This document shows positions 1 to 5,029 of a stretch of DNA of 5,029 nt, one piece after another. The position numbers were made by a program, and so were the translations under genes. The notes under the pieces were generated by a model. It saw only the letters and a list, made by a program, of their open reading frames with translations. It did no database searches and had not been told where the DNA came from. Position 1 is the first letter of the stretch; the number at the start of each line of letters is the position of its first letter. The stretch is from Acidobacteriota bacterium (GTDB lineage Bacteria; Acidobacteriota; Terriglobia; Terriglobales; Acidobacteriaceae): positions 1 to 5,029 of the forward strand of contig JAJZFE010000298.1 in the NCBI GenBank assembly GCA_021798655.1, in the 5' to 3' direction.

Positions 1-1088
1 ACGTCTATCTCTTCCTCATTGGCATGATGCTGCTCTCCGAACTCGCCCGCAGCCAGGGTGTCTTCGATTGGATCTCCTCGGTCGCCGTGCTGCGCGCCGA
101 AGGCTCCAGCGTGCGACTCTTCACGCTCGTCTATGGCATCGGTATGGTGGTCACGGTCTTCATGTCGAACGACGCCACCGCCGTCGTGCTCACCCCGGCC
201 ATCCTCGCTGCCGTGCGCAAGGCGAAGGTGCAGCCACTGCCTCACCTCTTCGCCTGCGCGCTCATCGCCAACGCGGCCTCGTTCGTCCTGCCTGTCTCGA
301 ACCCCGCAAACCTCGTCGTCTTCAACCAGGGTCTGCCCTCGCTCGTGCACTGGCTGGCGGCCTTTGCGCTGCCGTCGCTGCTCTCCATCGCCGCCACCTA
401 TGCGGTGATGCGCATCCTCTTCCGTGCGCCGCTCTCGCTGCCCATCGAAGGCTCTCTGCAGCCTGTCGCGCTCACGGCCAACGGTCGCCTCGTCCTGCTG
501 GGCCTCGCGTTGATGACGCTCGTTCTTCTCGCAGCCTCGGCCACGGGCCGCAGCCTCGGCCCGCCCACCTGCCTTGCGGCGTTGGCCATCACGGCGGTGG
601 TCTGCGTGCGCTCACGCAGCAACCCTCTCACGCTGGCGCGCTCCATCAGTTGGGGGACTCTGGCGCTCGTCGCTGGCCTGTTCATCATGGTGAATGCCGT
701 GCAGTCCATCGGCGCGCTGCGTTCTTCGCAGGCTGCGCTCGCCTGGGTGCAGACGCTCCCGCCGACGCTTGGCGTCTTCGTGACCGGCTTCGCGGTGGGC
801 CTTGCCAACAACCTGGTCAACAACCTGCCGCTCGGCCTCATCGCTGCGGGCACGCTGCACGCGGCACATGCAACGCGGCTCATCGCCGGCGCCGTGCTCA
901 TCGGCGTGGACCTCGGCCCGAACCTCTCCGTCACTGGCTCGCTGGCCACCATCCTCTGGCTGCTCGCGCTGCGCAAAGAGGGTGTCTCGGTCAGCTTCTG
1001 GGACTTCCTCAAGCTCGGGGCCATCGCCATGCCGACCGCTCTCGCGGCCGCGCTGGCCGGCGCTTTGCTTGCGCAGAAGCTGTCGTAG
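1..1088 (+). CDS. arsB: ArsB-type arsenite/antimonite efflux permease, 5'-truncated
   Basis: Integral inner-membrane transporter that exports As(III) or Sb(III), as an H+-coupled carrier or with an ArsA ATPase (family knowledge). The frame is open from position 3, so the gene starts before the window: seven codons (VYLFLIG) precede the first ATG at 24, and the hydrophobic GMMLLSELA stretch continues them. About 361 residues are visible against roughly 420-430 in the family, so around 60 are missing. Numbered from the first visible codon, family-like motifs are SNDATAV (55-61), SNPANL (about 99-104), the NNLVNNLP re-entrant-type motif (269-276) and DLGPNLSVTGS (303-313). Many hydrophobic helices are broken by a polar loop around residues 140-160. 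It ends in TAG, 10 bp from the stop of the convergent citrate synthase. No arsR, arsC or arsA is visible. A broader SLC13/NhaD-like permease is the alternative, but the motifs favour ArsB. Confidence 0.85.
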   Translation, partial: VYLFLIGMMLLSELARSQGVFDWISSVAVLRAEGSSVRLFTLVYGIGMVVTVFMSNDATAVVLTPAILAAVRKAKVQPLPHLFACALIANAASFVLPVSNPANLVVFNQGLPSLVHWLAAFALPSLLSIAATYAVMRILFRAPLSLPIEGSLQPVALTANGRLVLLGLALMTLVLLAASATGRSLGPPTCLAALAITAVVCVRSRSNPLTLARSISWGTLALVAGLFIMVNAVQSIGALRSSQAALAWVQTLPPTLGVFVTGFAVGLANNLVNNLPLGLIAAGTLHAAHATRLIAGAVLIGVDLGPNLSVTGSLATILWLLALRKEGVSVSFWDFLKLGAIAMPTALAAALAGALLAQKLS

Positions 1089-1103
1089 CGGTCCGGCTCT
1101 ACG
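1084..1103. other. Short inverted repeat spanning two convergent stop codons
   Basis: CGTAG (1084-1088) and CTACG (1099-1103) are perfect inverted arms around a 10-nt spacer. The TAG of arsB lies in the left arm and the TAG of citrate synthase, read on the - strand, lies in the right arm. The gap between the genes is only 10 bp. The stem is short and lacks a T-tract on either side, so it is at best a weak bidirectional terminator and may be chance. Confidence 0.3.
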
Positions 1104-2265
1104 CGCTTGGCTTGGGCGGATACGGCTTTGTCTCGGATGTCCGCTGCGCCATCGGCACATACGGCGCGGGCCACGCCGGGCCGGTGTAATCGGCGCGCGG
1201 GCGGATCAGCCGGTTGTCATCGTGCTGTTCAATCACATGCGCGCACCAACCGGCGATGCGGCTGATCGCAAAGATCGGCGTGAACAGGTCGATGTCGATG
1301 CCCAGCGTCGTGTACGTGCTGGCGGAGTAGAAGTCGACGTTTGCGTTCAGCTTCTTCTCTTCCTTCACAAACAGCTCGATGCTGCGCGACATCTCATACC
1401 ACTTCGGATTCGCATCCTTGCCCAGGTCGTGAGACATCTGTCGCAGGTGCGTCGCGCGCGGGTCTTCGGTGGTGTACACGCGATGGCCAAAGCCGGAGAT
1501 CTTCTCCTTGTTCGCCAGCATCGTGCGCACATGCTCCACCGGGTCCTCGCCCGTCTTTTCGATGTCGTACAGCAGGTGCATCACGGCCTCGTTCGCGCCG
1601 CCGTGCAGCGGCCCCTTCAGCGCGCCAATCGCGCCCGTGATGGCCGAGTGCAGGTCGCTCAGCGTGGCGGCAATCACGCGCGCTGCAAACGTGCTTGCGT
1701 TCAGCTCGTGGTCTGCGTGCAGAATCAGGGCCACATCCAGGGCGCGTGTCGCCGTCTCGCTGGGCAGTTCGCCGTTCAGCATCCACAGAAAATTTCCCGC
1801 GTGTGTCAACGACGTGTCCGGCTTCACAATCTCCTTGCCCTTGCGGATGCGGTCGAACACCGCGACGATCATCGCAATCTGCGCGGTCAGACGAAAGCTC
1901 TTCCGGATGTTCGCCGTGTGCAATGTGGACTTTTCATCCGGGTCATAGATCGACAGCAGCGACACAGCCGTGCGCAGCACCTCCATCGGCGAGGCCGTCT
2001 TCGGCACGTTGCCCAGGAACTCGATCACGTCATCGGGCAGCTGCCGCGCCGCCGCCAGCTGGTGCGAAAAATCGTTCAACTCTGCGGCCGTCGGCAGCGC
2101 GCCGTTCCACAGCAGGTACGTGATCTCTTCGAACGTGCTCTTCTCGGCCAGTTCGTGGATGTCGATCCCGCGGTAGGACAGGATGCCCTTGCCCCCGTCG
2201 ATAAAACAGATGGACGACTCATTCGCGACGACGTCCTGCAGACCCTTTGGAGCGGAGGTGGACAT
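1099..2265 (-). CDS. gltA: Citrate synthase
   Basis: Condenses acetyl-CoA with oxaloacetate to citrate and CoA, the entry step of the TCA cycle, in the cytoplasm. The 388-residue product has the length of the short (dimeric type I) bacterial enzymes rather than the longer E. coli hexameric form. Visible active-site motifs are DHELNAS with H186, GPLHGGANE with H221, the signature GFGHRVY with H261 followed by DPR, the catalytic aspartate in NVDFYS (D311), SRIAGW (R336) and RPRADYTG near the C terminus. The frame is open 16 codons further upstream, to 2313. The ATG at 2265 is chosen because GGGAGA lies 7 nt before it (2273-2278) and MSTSAPKGL begins a typical short N terminus. It follows thiO on the same strand after 132 bp and has its own promoter candidate. 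A 2-methylcitrate synthase (prpC) cannot be excluded, but no prpB or prpD neighbour is visible. Confidence 0.93.
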   Translation of the reverse strand: MSTSAPKGLQDVVANESSICFIDGGKGILSYRGIDIHELAEKSTFEEITYLLWNGALPTAAELNDFSHQLAAARQLPDDVIEFLGNVPKTASPMEVLRTAVSLLSIYDPDEKSTLHTANIRKSFRLTAQIAMIVAVFDRIRKGKEIVKPDTSLTHAGNFLWMLNGELPSETATRALDVALILHADHELNASTFAARVIAATLSDLHSAITGAIGALKGPLHGGANEAVMHLLYDIEKTGEDPVEHVRTMLANKEKISGFGHRVYTTEDPRATHLRQMSHDLGKDANPKWYEMSRSIELFVKEEKKLNANVDFYSASTYTTLGIDIDLFTPIFAISRIAGWCAHVIEQHDDNRLIRPRADYTGPAWPAPYVPMAQRTSETKPYPPKPSA

Positions 2266-2327
2266 GCTGCGTTCTCCCTTATCAGTGCGGTTGGCCGGCA
2301 ATGGCTGGCGCAAAATCTCTTCGCTTG

Positions 2328-2357
2328 ATTATCGAATGCGCGTTCGGCGTCTGTCAT
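2328..2357 (-). promoter_or_regulatory. Sigma70-like promoter candidate for citrate synthase
   Basis: Read on the - strand, ATGACA (2357-2352; 5 of 6 matches to TTGACA) is followed by an 18-bp spacer and GATAAT (2333-2328; 5 of 6 matches to TATAAT). Transcription would start near 2321, giving a leader of about 55 nt before the ATG at 2265. It is the best promoter-like match seen in the 132-bp gap, so gltA can be transcribed independently of thiO. This is a consensus match only. Confidence 0.5.
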
Positions 2358-2369
2358 GTCAGACCGCGC
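2338..2369. promoter_or_regulatory. Dyad overlapping the gltA promoter -35
   Basis: The core palindrome at 2350-2363, TCTGTCATGTCAGA, is symmetric in 6 of 7 pairs and covers the -35 candidate. Taken as a hairpin, GTCTG (2349-2353) and CAGAC (2360-2364) pair around a 6-nt loop. GCGCG (2338-2342) and CGCGC (2365-2369) can pair beyond a 6-nt bulge. No T-run follows on the - strand, so it is not a standard terminator for thiO. Overlap with the -35 suggests an operator, but the regulator is unknown. Confidence 0.35.
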
Positions 2370-2397
2370 GAATATCGGCAACTCTGTGCGACGCTTC

Positions 2398-3381
2398 TCA
2401 ACGCGCAAAGCGCTGCGGCGAAAACTCGGCGAGCGACACCGCGGGCTCGCGCTGTTGCAGCAGGTCGGCCACCGCCATCGCGGTCGCCGGCGCCAGCAGA
2501 ATCCCGTTGCGATAGTGCCCCGTCGCCCACAGCACGCCGTCGTCGCCGTAGCCGATCACGGGCAGTGCATCGGGCGTCGCCGGCCGCAGCCCGGCCCACG
2601 ACTCCACCGCCGGCGCAGCAGCCTCGTCAGCCAGCGCAGGCAGCAGCTCTGCGGCCCTCTGTCGCAGCCATCGCAGCGCGGGCGCATCGGTCTCCGTGTT
2701 GAAGCCCGCATCCTCCACCGTCGCGCCAATCAACGCCGTACCAGCCTGCGGACCGCTCGTGCGTGGCACCACGTACACCGCGTCGTTGCGATGCACCTCG
2801 CGCAGACCGGATAGAGACGGTGGCAGCGCCACGCGGAGCATCTGCCCCTTGCGCGGCACAATCGGCACCGCGCCAAACCCGCCCGACCACGCTCCCGCCG
2901 CCACGATCAGGGTTCTGCCCTGCAGAGCCTCGGGCGTCGGCGTATATTGCTCGCGCAGGTCGATCCCAGCCGCGTGCACAGCCGCCAGCAGCGCCGCCGC
3001 CAGCTGTCGCGGGTCCACCGAAATCTCTTCGATCCGTTGCGTGGACCCATCCCGCCCATGCTGCACCGCTACAGTCGTCTGCGCCGGCACCGCCAGCCCG
3101 CCCAGAGCCTGCAACCGCGCCAGGTATCCGGCGTACAACCCGGCGCTGTAGAGCGAGATTGCCCTCAACTCAGGCGGATTGTGGGGGTCCTCTGCGGCCA
3201 GCATTCCCGCAGCTGCAGCCGACGCCTGCCGCAGCGCCAGCCCTGGCTCGAACACGGTCGCGCGCACCCCTCGCTGCTCCAGCTCCAGTGCTACGGACAG
3301 GCCCATCAGGCCGGCTCCGGCGATAACAACTCTCTCCAGCGGCGATTCCAGGGGTGCGATTCCGGTCGTACGGTCAGACAT
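2398..3381 (-). CDS. thiO: Glycine oxidase ThiO, FAD-dependent
   Basis: Oxidises glycine to the imine (dehydroglycine) that ThiG uses to build the thiazole ring of thiamine, with H2O2 as by-product (family knowledge). The 327-residue protein begins its Rossmann FAD fold with VVIAGAGLMGLS (GxGxxG at 22-27). AGMLA (59-63), TLIVAAGAWS (157-166), PRKGQMLRV (176-184) and YVVPR (203-207) follow. The C-terminal block contains WAGLRPATPDALPVIG, with the arginine (R266) expected to bind the substrate carboxylate, and GHYRNGILLAP (R291). It ends in FSPQRF. The ATG at 3381 is preferred: GGAGG lies upstream at 3385-3389, although only 3 nt away, which is short. An in-frame ATG at 3429 would add 16 residues of unlikely sequence and has a poorer site. 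It is slightly shorter than the ~365-residue enzymes of Bacillus and Pseudomonas. No thiS, thiG or thiE is adjacent. Another DAO-family amine oxidase is a less likely reading. Confidence 0.9.
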   Translation of the reverse strand: MSDRTTGIAPLESPLERVVIAGAGLMGLSVALELEQRGVRATVFEPGLALRQASAAAAGMLAAEDPHNPPELRAISLYSAGLYAGYLARLQALGGLAVPAQTTVAVQHGRDGSTQRIEEISVDPRQLAAALLAAVHAAGIDLREQYTPTPEALQGRTLIVAAGAWSGGFGAVPIVPRKGQMLRVALPPSLSGLREVHRNDAVYVVPRTSGPQAGTALIGATVEDAGFNTETDAPALRWLRQRAAELLPALADEAAAPAVESWAGLRPATPDALPVIGYGDDGVLWATGHYRNGILLAPATAMAVADLLQQREPAVSLAEFSPQRFAR

Positions 3382-3581
3382 GTGCCTCCATAGTAAGCCA
3401 TCCGGTTGCACTAAAAGTGAGGCAAACATGCCTCAACCGGCGTAAGATGGTGTTGATTTTCCAACCAGACGCGTTCTCCCGGACTGTCGTCTGTACTCGC
3501 AGCACCCGATACACGGATTGACACGCACGCAGATGCTGACACACCACGACGGATCACCCGGCGTTTGGAGGAATCACAGTT
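3382..3581. other. Divergent intergenic region between thiO and the 363-aa gene
   Basis: These 200 bp must hold the promoters for both directions, unless transcripts enter from elsewhere. Besides the thiO leader structure, a perfect TTGACA occurs on the + strand at 3518-3523, but 16-18 bp downstream there is nothing like TATAAT. GGAGG at 3567-3571, 10 nt before the ATG at 3582, is the ribosome binding site of the rightward gene. No small ORF with a convincing start, tRNA or mobile-element end was seen. Confidence 0.6.
3383..3450 (-). promoter_or_regulatory. Structured leader of thiO with possible RBS-sequestering arm
   Basis: On the - strand, CCGGTTG (3440-3434) pairs with CAACCGG (3408-3402). 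Between these arms AGGCA/TGCCT (3433-3429 with 3424-3420, loop TGTT) and CAC/GTG (3419-3417 with 3411-3409, loop TTTTA) fill the interior exactly, giving a three-way junction with no unpaired junction bases. CCAT (3450-3447) and ATGG (3401-3398) extend the outer stem past a 6-nt bulge. The ribosome binding site contains GAGGCA (3388-3383), a second copy of GAGGCA at 3434-3429, and both can pair with TGCCTC at 3424-3419. Mutually exclusive pairing could therefore control translation of thiO. It lacks the conserved TPP riboswitch core. The start of the transcript is unknown, so this is a structural prediction. Confidence 0.35.
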
Positions 3582-4673
3582 ATGGCAGAGGCAATCAAAC
3601 TTATCCCCAGGGAGCAGGTCGAAAAGGCCCCTGAGTCCGATTCATCCACCGTTCGCAAAATTGACGCCCCTGCGGCGAAGAAGCCGACCGAGCTGGTGGT
3701 AAAAAGGAATAACGAACCAACGGCAGGCACGAACACCCAGGCGGCGGCCAAACCCGCCGACACACCTGTAGCAGTCGTCGCCGAGCCTGCGGCCAAAGCA
3801 GTGAAGGAGCCCTTGATGCAGCAGTCGGACGGCTACACCGCCCCAGAGATTATTGAGATGCACAAGACCCCCGTCTGGATTGGGGCGCTGGTGGTGTTGG
3901 CGTTGCTCATCACGTGCATCACCTCCGCGTGGGTGTACGTGTTGCAGAGCCACGTCACGGCGGCCGAGTCCAGCCTGGAGCAGGCCAGCGTACAGAACAC
4001 CGTGATGAAGGAGCAGCTCGACGACACCAACCTCCGCCTCAAGGCGCAGGGTACGGCCCTCGGCCAGCGCGTCGGCCTCAGCGAAAAGCAGCTGCAGTCC
4101 AAGTCCGACCAGCTCGTCGCAGAAGAGAAGCGTGAGCTCGCGCTCGCTGCGAAGATTCAGCAGCAGCGCCTCGCCGCCACCGACCAGCGCGTCAACTCTG
4201 TGCAGTCCAACGTCAACGCTGTGCAGACCGATGTCAACGCGATGAAGACCGACGTCGCCTCCACGCAGGCCGAGCAGGCTTCCATCAAGAAGTCCATCGC
4301 CAAGGTTGCCAGCGGCCAGGACGAACTCGGCGACAAGATCGCCACCAACACCAAGGAACTCAACACCCTCAAGCACAAGGGCGACCGTACCTACTACCAG
4401 TTCGCCATCGAGCGCGGAGCCAGGCCCATCAACGTCGGCACCATCAAGGTCAGCACCTCCATGGTCGATGTCAAAAAGAACCGCTTCACGCTCAACATCG
4501 ACTCCGACGACAAGCGCATCGAGAAGCGCGACAAGACGCTCAACGAGGCCATCACCTTCTACTCGGGCAAAGACCCGCAGATGTTTGAGATCGTCATCAA
4601 CGGCATCAGCAAGAAGATGATCGCCGGCTACCTCAGCGTGCCGAATGACGCGCCCAAGCCGCTTAATCCGTAG
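3582..4673 (+). CDS. Single-pass membrane protein with periplasmic coiled coil, function unknown
   Basis: I do not recognise a named family. The 363-residue product has a cytoplasmic-looking N-terminal tail (1-97) that is rich in Pro, Ala and Lys and looks disordered. One transmembrane helix follows (about 98-120, VWIGALVVLALLITCITSAW), flanked by HK on the N-terminal side, then a long coiled coil (about 125-265) and a beta-rich C-terminal domain (about 268-355, from DRTYYQF to GYLSVP). No cleavable signal peptide is evident. The layout recalls TolA-like or other envelope-spanning proteins with N terminus inside and C-terminal domain in the periplasm, which is inference. Residues 204-266 form nine consecutive heptads. 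I recall similar C-terminal domains in uncharacterised acidobacterial proteins, unverified. The start is supported by GGAGG at 3567-3571. The next gene converges on it across a shared terminator. Confidence 0.85.
   Translation: MAEAIKLIPREQVEKAPESDSSTVRKIDAPAAKKPTELVVKRNNEPTAGTNTQAAAKPADTPVAVVAEPAAKAVKEPLMQQSDGYTAPEIIEMHKTPVWIGALVVLALLITCITSAWVYVLQSHVTAAESSLEQASVQNTVMKEQLDDTNLRLKAQGTALGQRVGLSEKQLQSKSDQLVAEEKRELALAAKIQQQRLAATDQRVNSVQSNVNAVQTDVNAMKTDVASTQAEQASIKKSIAKVASGQDELGDKIATNTKELNTLKHKGDRTYYQFAIERGARPINVGTIKVSTSMVDVKKNRFTLNIDSDDKRIEKRDKTLNEAITFYSGKDPQMFEIVINGISKKMIAGYLSVPNDAPKPLNP
4191..4274 (+). repeat. Four imperfect 21-bp tandem repeats encoding coiled-coil heptads
   Basis: Units at 4191-4211, 4212-4232, 4233-4253 and 4254-4274 each begin GTC and encode one heptad: VNSVQSN, VNAVQTD, VNAMKTD and VASTQAE. 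Neighbouring units match at 17, 17 and 13 of 21 bases, so similarity fades to the right. The protein periodicity continues to about residue 266 without recognisable DNA identity. This suggests that the coil grew by in-frame duplication of a 21-bp unit. Confidence 0.75.
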
Positions 4674-4686
4674 GGCAGGGAATGAG

Positions 4687-4720
4687 GAGTAGGAAATAGG
4701 AAGTAGGAAGTAGGGAGTAC
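4687..4720. repeat. Tandem heptanucleotide repeat (RARTAGG)
   Basis: Directly after the stop of the membrane-protein gene, 7-bp units follow head to tail: GAGTAGG (4687-4693), AAATAGG (4694-4700), AAGTAGG (4701-4707), AAGTAGG (4708-4714) and a partial GAGTAC (4715-4720). The tract is purine-only on the + strand except for the T of each unit and the final C. It is noncoding and resembles the short tandemly repeated heptanucleotides known from some bacterial genomes, such as cyanobacteria. Confidence 0.85.
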
Positions 4721-4728
4721 ACAAAAGC

Positions 4729-4756
4729 AGGAGGCCCGCTGAGCAGCGGGCCTCTT
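4729..4756. terminator. Probable bidirectional rho-independent terminator
   Basis: GAGGCCCGCT (4731-4740) and AGCGGGCCTC (4745-4754) form a perfect 10-bp GC-rich stem closed by the tetraloop GAGC. A G-T and an A-T pair extend it to 4729-4756. On the + strand the T-rich TTACTTTGTTG follows; on the - strand CTGCTTTTGTG follows. It sits between two convergent genes, 55 bp after the stop at 4673 and 31 bp from the stop at 4786, and can serve both. Confidence 0.85.
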
Positions 4757-4785
4757 ACTTTGTTGCTACCAATCTCTGGTTCCGA

Positions 4786-5029
4786 CTACGGCAGTTTGAT
4801 CGTCTGCGGATTCTGATTCCTCAGGCTGATCGTCAGCACGGCAGACTTCTTGTTGTGCCATGCGGCCTCGGTCAGGCCGGGAAACAGCAGCAGCACGTTG
4901 CCGGTCGCGGTCTTGCCCGGATCGATCTCGTCGCCGTCATACAGCGGATGGCCCAGGTACCCGCCCAGCTCCGGAAAGGTCTCCTCCAGCCGGCCGTAAT
5001 ACTGCGGCGCAACTCCCGTCGCCTCTACC
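4786..5029 (-). CDS. C-terminal fragment of an unrecognised protein, truncated by the window edge
   Basis: On the - strand a frame is open from the right edge (first full codon at 5028) through 80 codons to TAG at 4788-4786. It contains no ATG and so extends beyond the window. The peptide begins VEATGVAPQYYGRLEETFPE and ends in QNPQTIKLP. A stretch of the form DEIDPGKTATGNVLLLFPG followed by an alternating hydrophobic strand (SAVLTISLRN) looks like the end of a beta-sandwich, of the kind seen in DUF4352-like or other Ig-like extracytoplasmic domains; this is a guess from pattern. The hairpin at 4729-4756 placed just past the stop supports a real gene end. No function can be assigned. Confidence 0.75.
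   Translation of the reverse strand, partial: VEATGVAPQYYGRLEETFPELGGYLGHPLYDGDEIDPGKTATGNVLLLFPGLTEAAWHNKKSAVLTISLRNQNPQTIKLP

Noticed and set aside
398..1174. 258-aa open frame on the - strand opposite arsB
   Set aside because: The ArsB motifs are in the + frame; the antisense product is low-complexity and has no family features.
2266..2313. 16-codon N-terminal extension of citrate synthase from an ATG at 2313
   Set aside because: The ATG at 2265 has a good RBS at correct spacing, and the extension would translate through that RBS.
802..2328. 508-aa open frame on the + strand across the arsB end and gltA
   Set aside because: It crosses two well-supported genes in another frame and yields an Arg/His/Ala-rich product without recognisable motifs.
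3382..3460. TPP riboswitch upstream of thiO
   Set aside because: The conserved CUGAGA and other core segments of the THI element are absent from both strands of the intergenic region.
3518..3546. Promoter for the membrane-protein gene built on TTGACA at 3518-3523
   Set aside because: The -35 is perfect, but no -10-like hexamer occurs 16-18 bp downstream (ACACCA at 17 bp), so it is not called.
3900..3920. Lipoprotein signal (lipobox-like LITC) in the membrane protein
   Set aside because: The cysteine is residue 112, preceded by Thr rather than Gly/Ala/Ser, and about 97 residues come before the hydrophobic segment. It fits a TM anchor, not a lipoprotein signal.
3642..4724. 360-aa open frame on the - strand opposite the membrane-protein gene
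   Set aside because: It is antisense to a gene with a good RBS, TM helix and heptad pattern. Its Gly/Leu/Val/Asp-rich product mirrors the heptad repeat, and its start lies in the heptamer repeat. It is a shadow caused by GC-rich codon use.

Overview
The window is high-GC bacterial DNA, densely coding on both strands, with no rRNA, tRNA, CRISPR or insertion sequence visible. The set of proteins (a short type citrate synthase, a stand-alone ThiO glycine oxidase, and a TM/coiled-coil protein whose C-terminal domain resembles uncharacterised acidobacterial proteins) suggests an aerobic soil Acidobacteriota (Terriglobales-like). That taxonomic call rests on recall of family resemblance, not on a search, and is tentative.

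Layout from left to right. (1) Positions 1-1088, + strand: the C-terminal ~361 residues of an ArsB-type arsenite/antimonite efflux permease, cut by the left edge. (2) 1099-2265, - strand: citrate synthase (gltA-like, 388 aa), convergent with arsB across a 10-bp gap. A good sigma70-like promoter and a dyad lie in its 132-bp upstream gap. (3) 2398-3381, - strand: ThiO glycine oxidase (327 aa), read in the same direction as gltA. Its leader holds a branched inverted-repeat structure able in principle to pair with its own ribosome binding site. (4) 3382-3581: a 200-bp divergent intergenic region. (5) 3582-4673, + strand: a 363-aa single-pass membrane protein with a Pro/Ala-rich N-terminal tail, one TM helix, a near-perfect heptad coiled coil and a beta-rich C-terminal domain. 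(6) 4674-4785: a tandem heptanucleotide repeat followed by a strong hairpin that probably terminates transcription from both sides. (7) 4786-5029, - strand: the last 80 codons of an unrecognised protein cut by the right edge; it has no start codon in the window.

The genes do not form one pathway. Citrate synthase feeds the TCA cycle, ThiO supplies the imine precursor of the thiamine thiazole ring, and ArsB is a detoxification pump whose usual partners (arsR, arsC, arsA) are not in view. The least explained parts are the 363-aa envelope protein, its converging partner, and the thiO leader. No clear new multi-gene system is visible.
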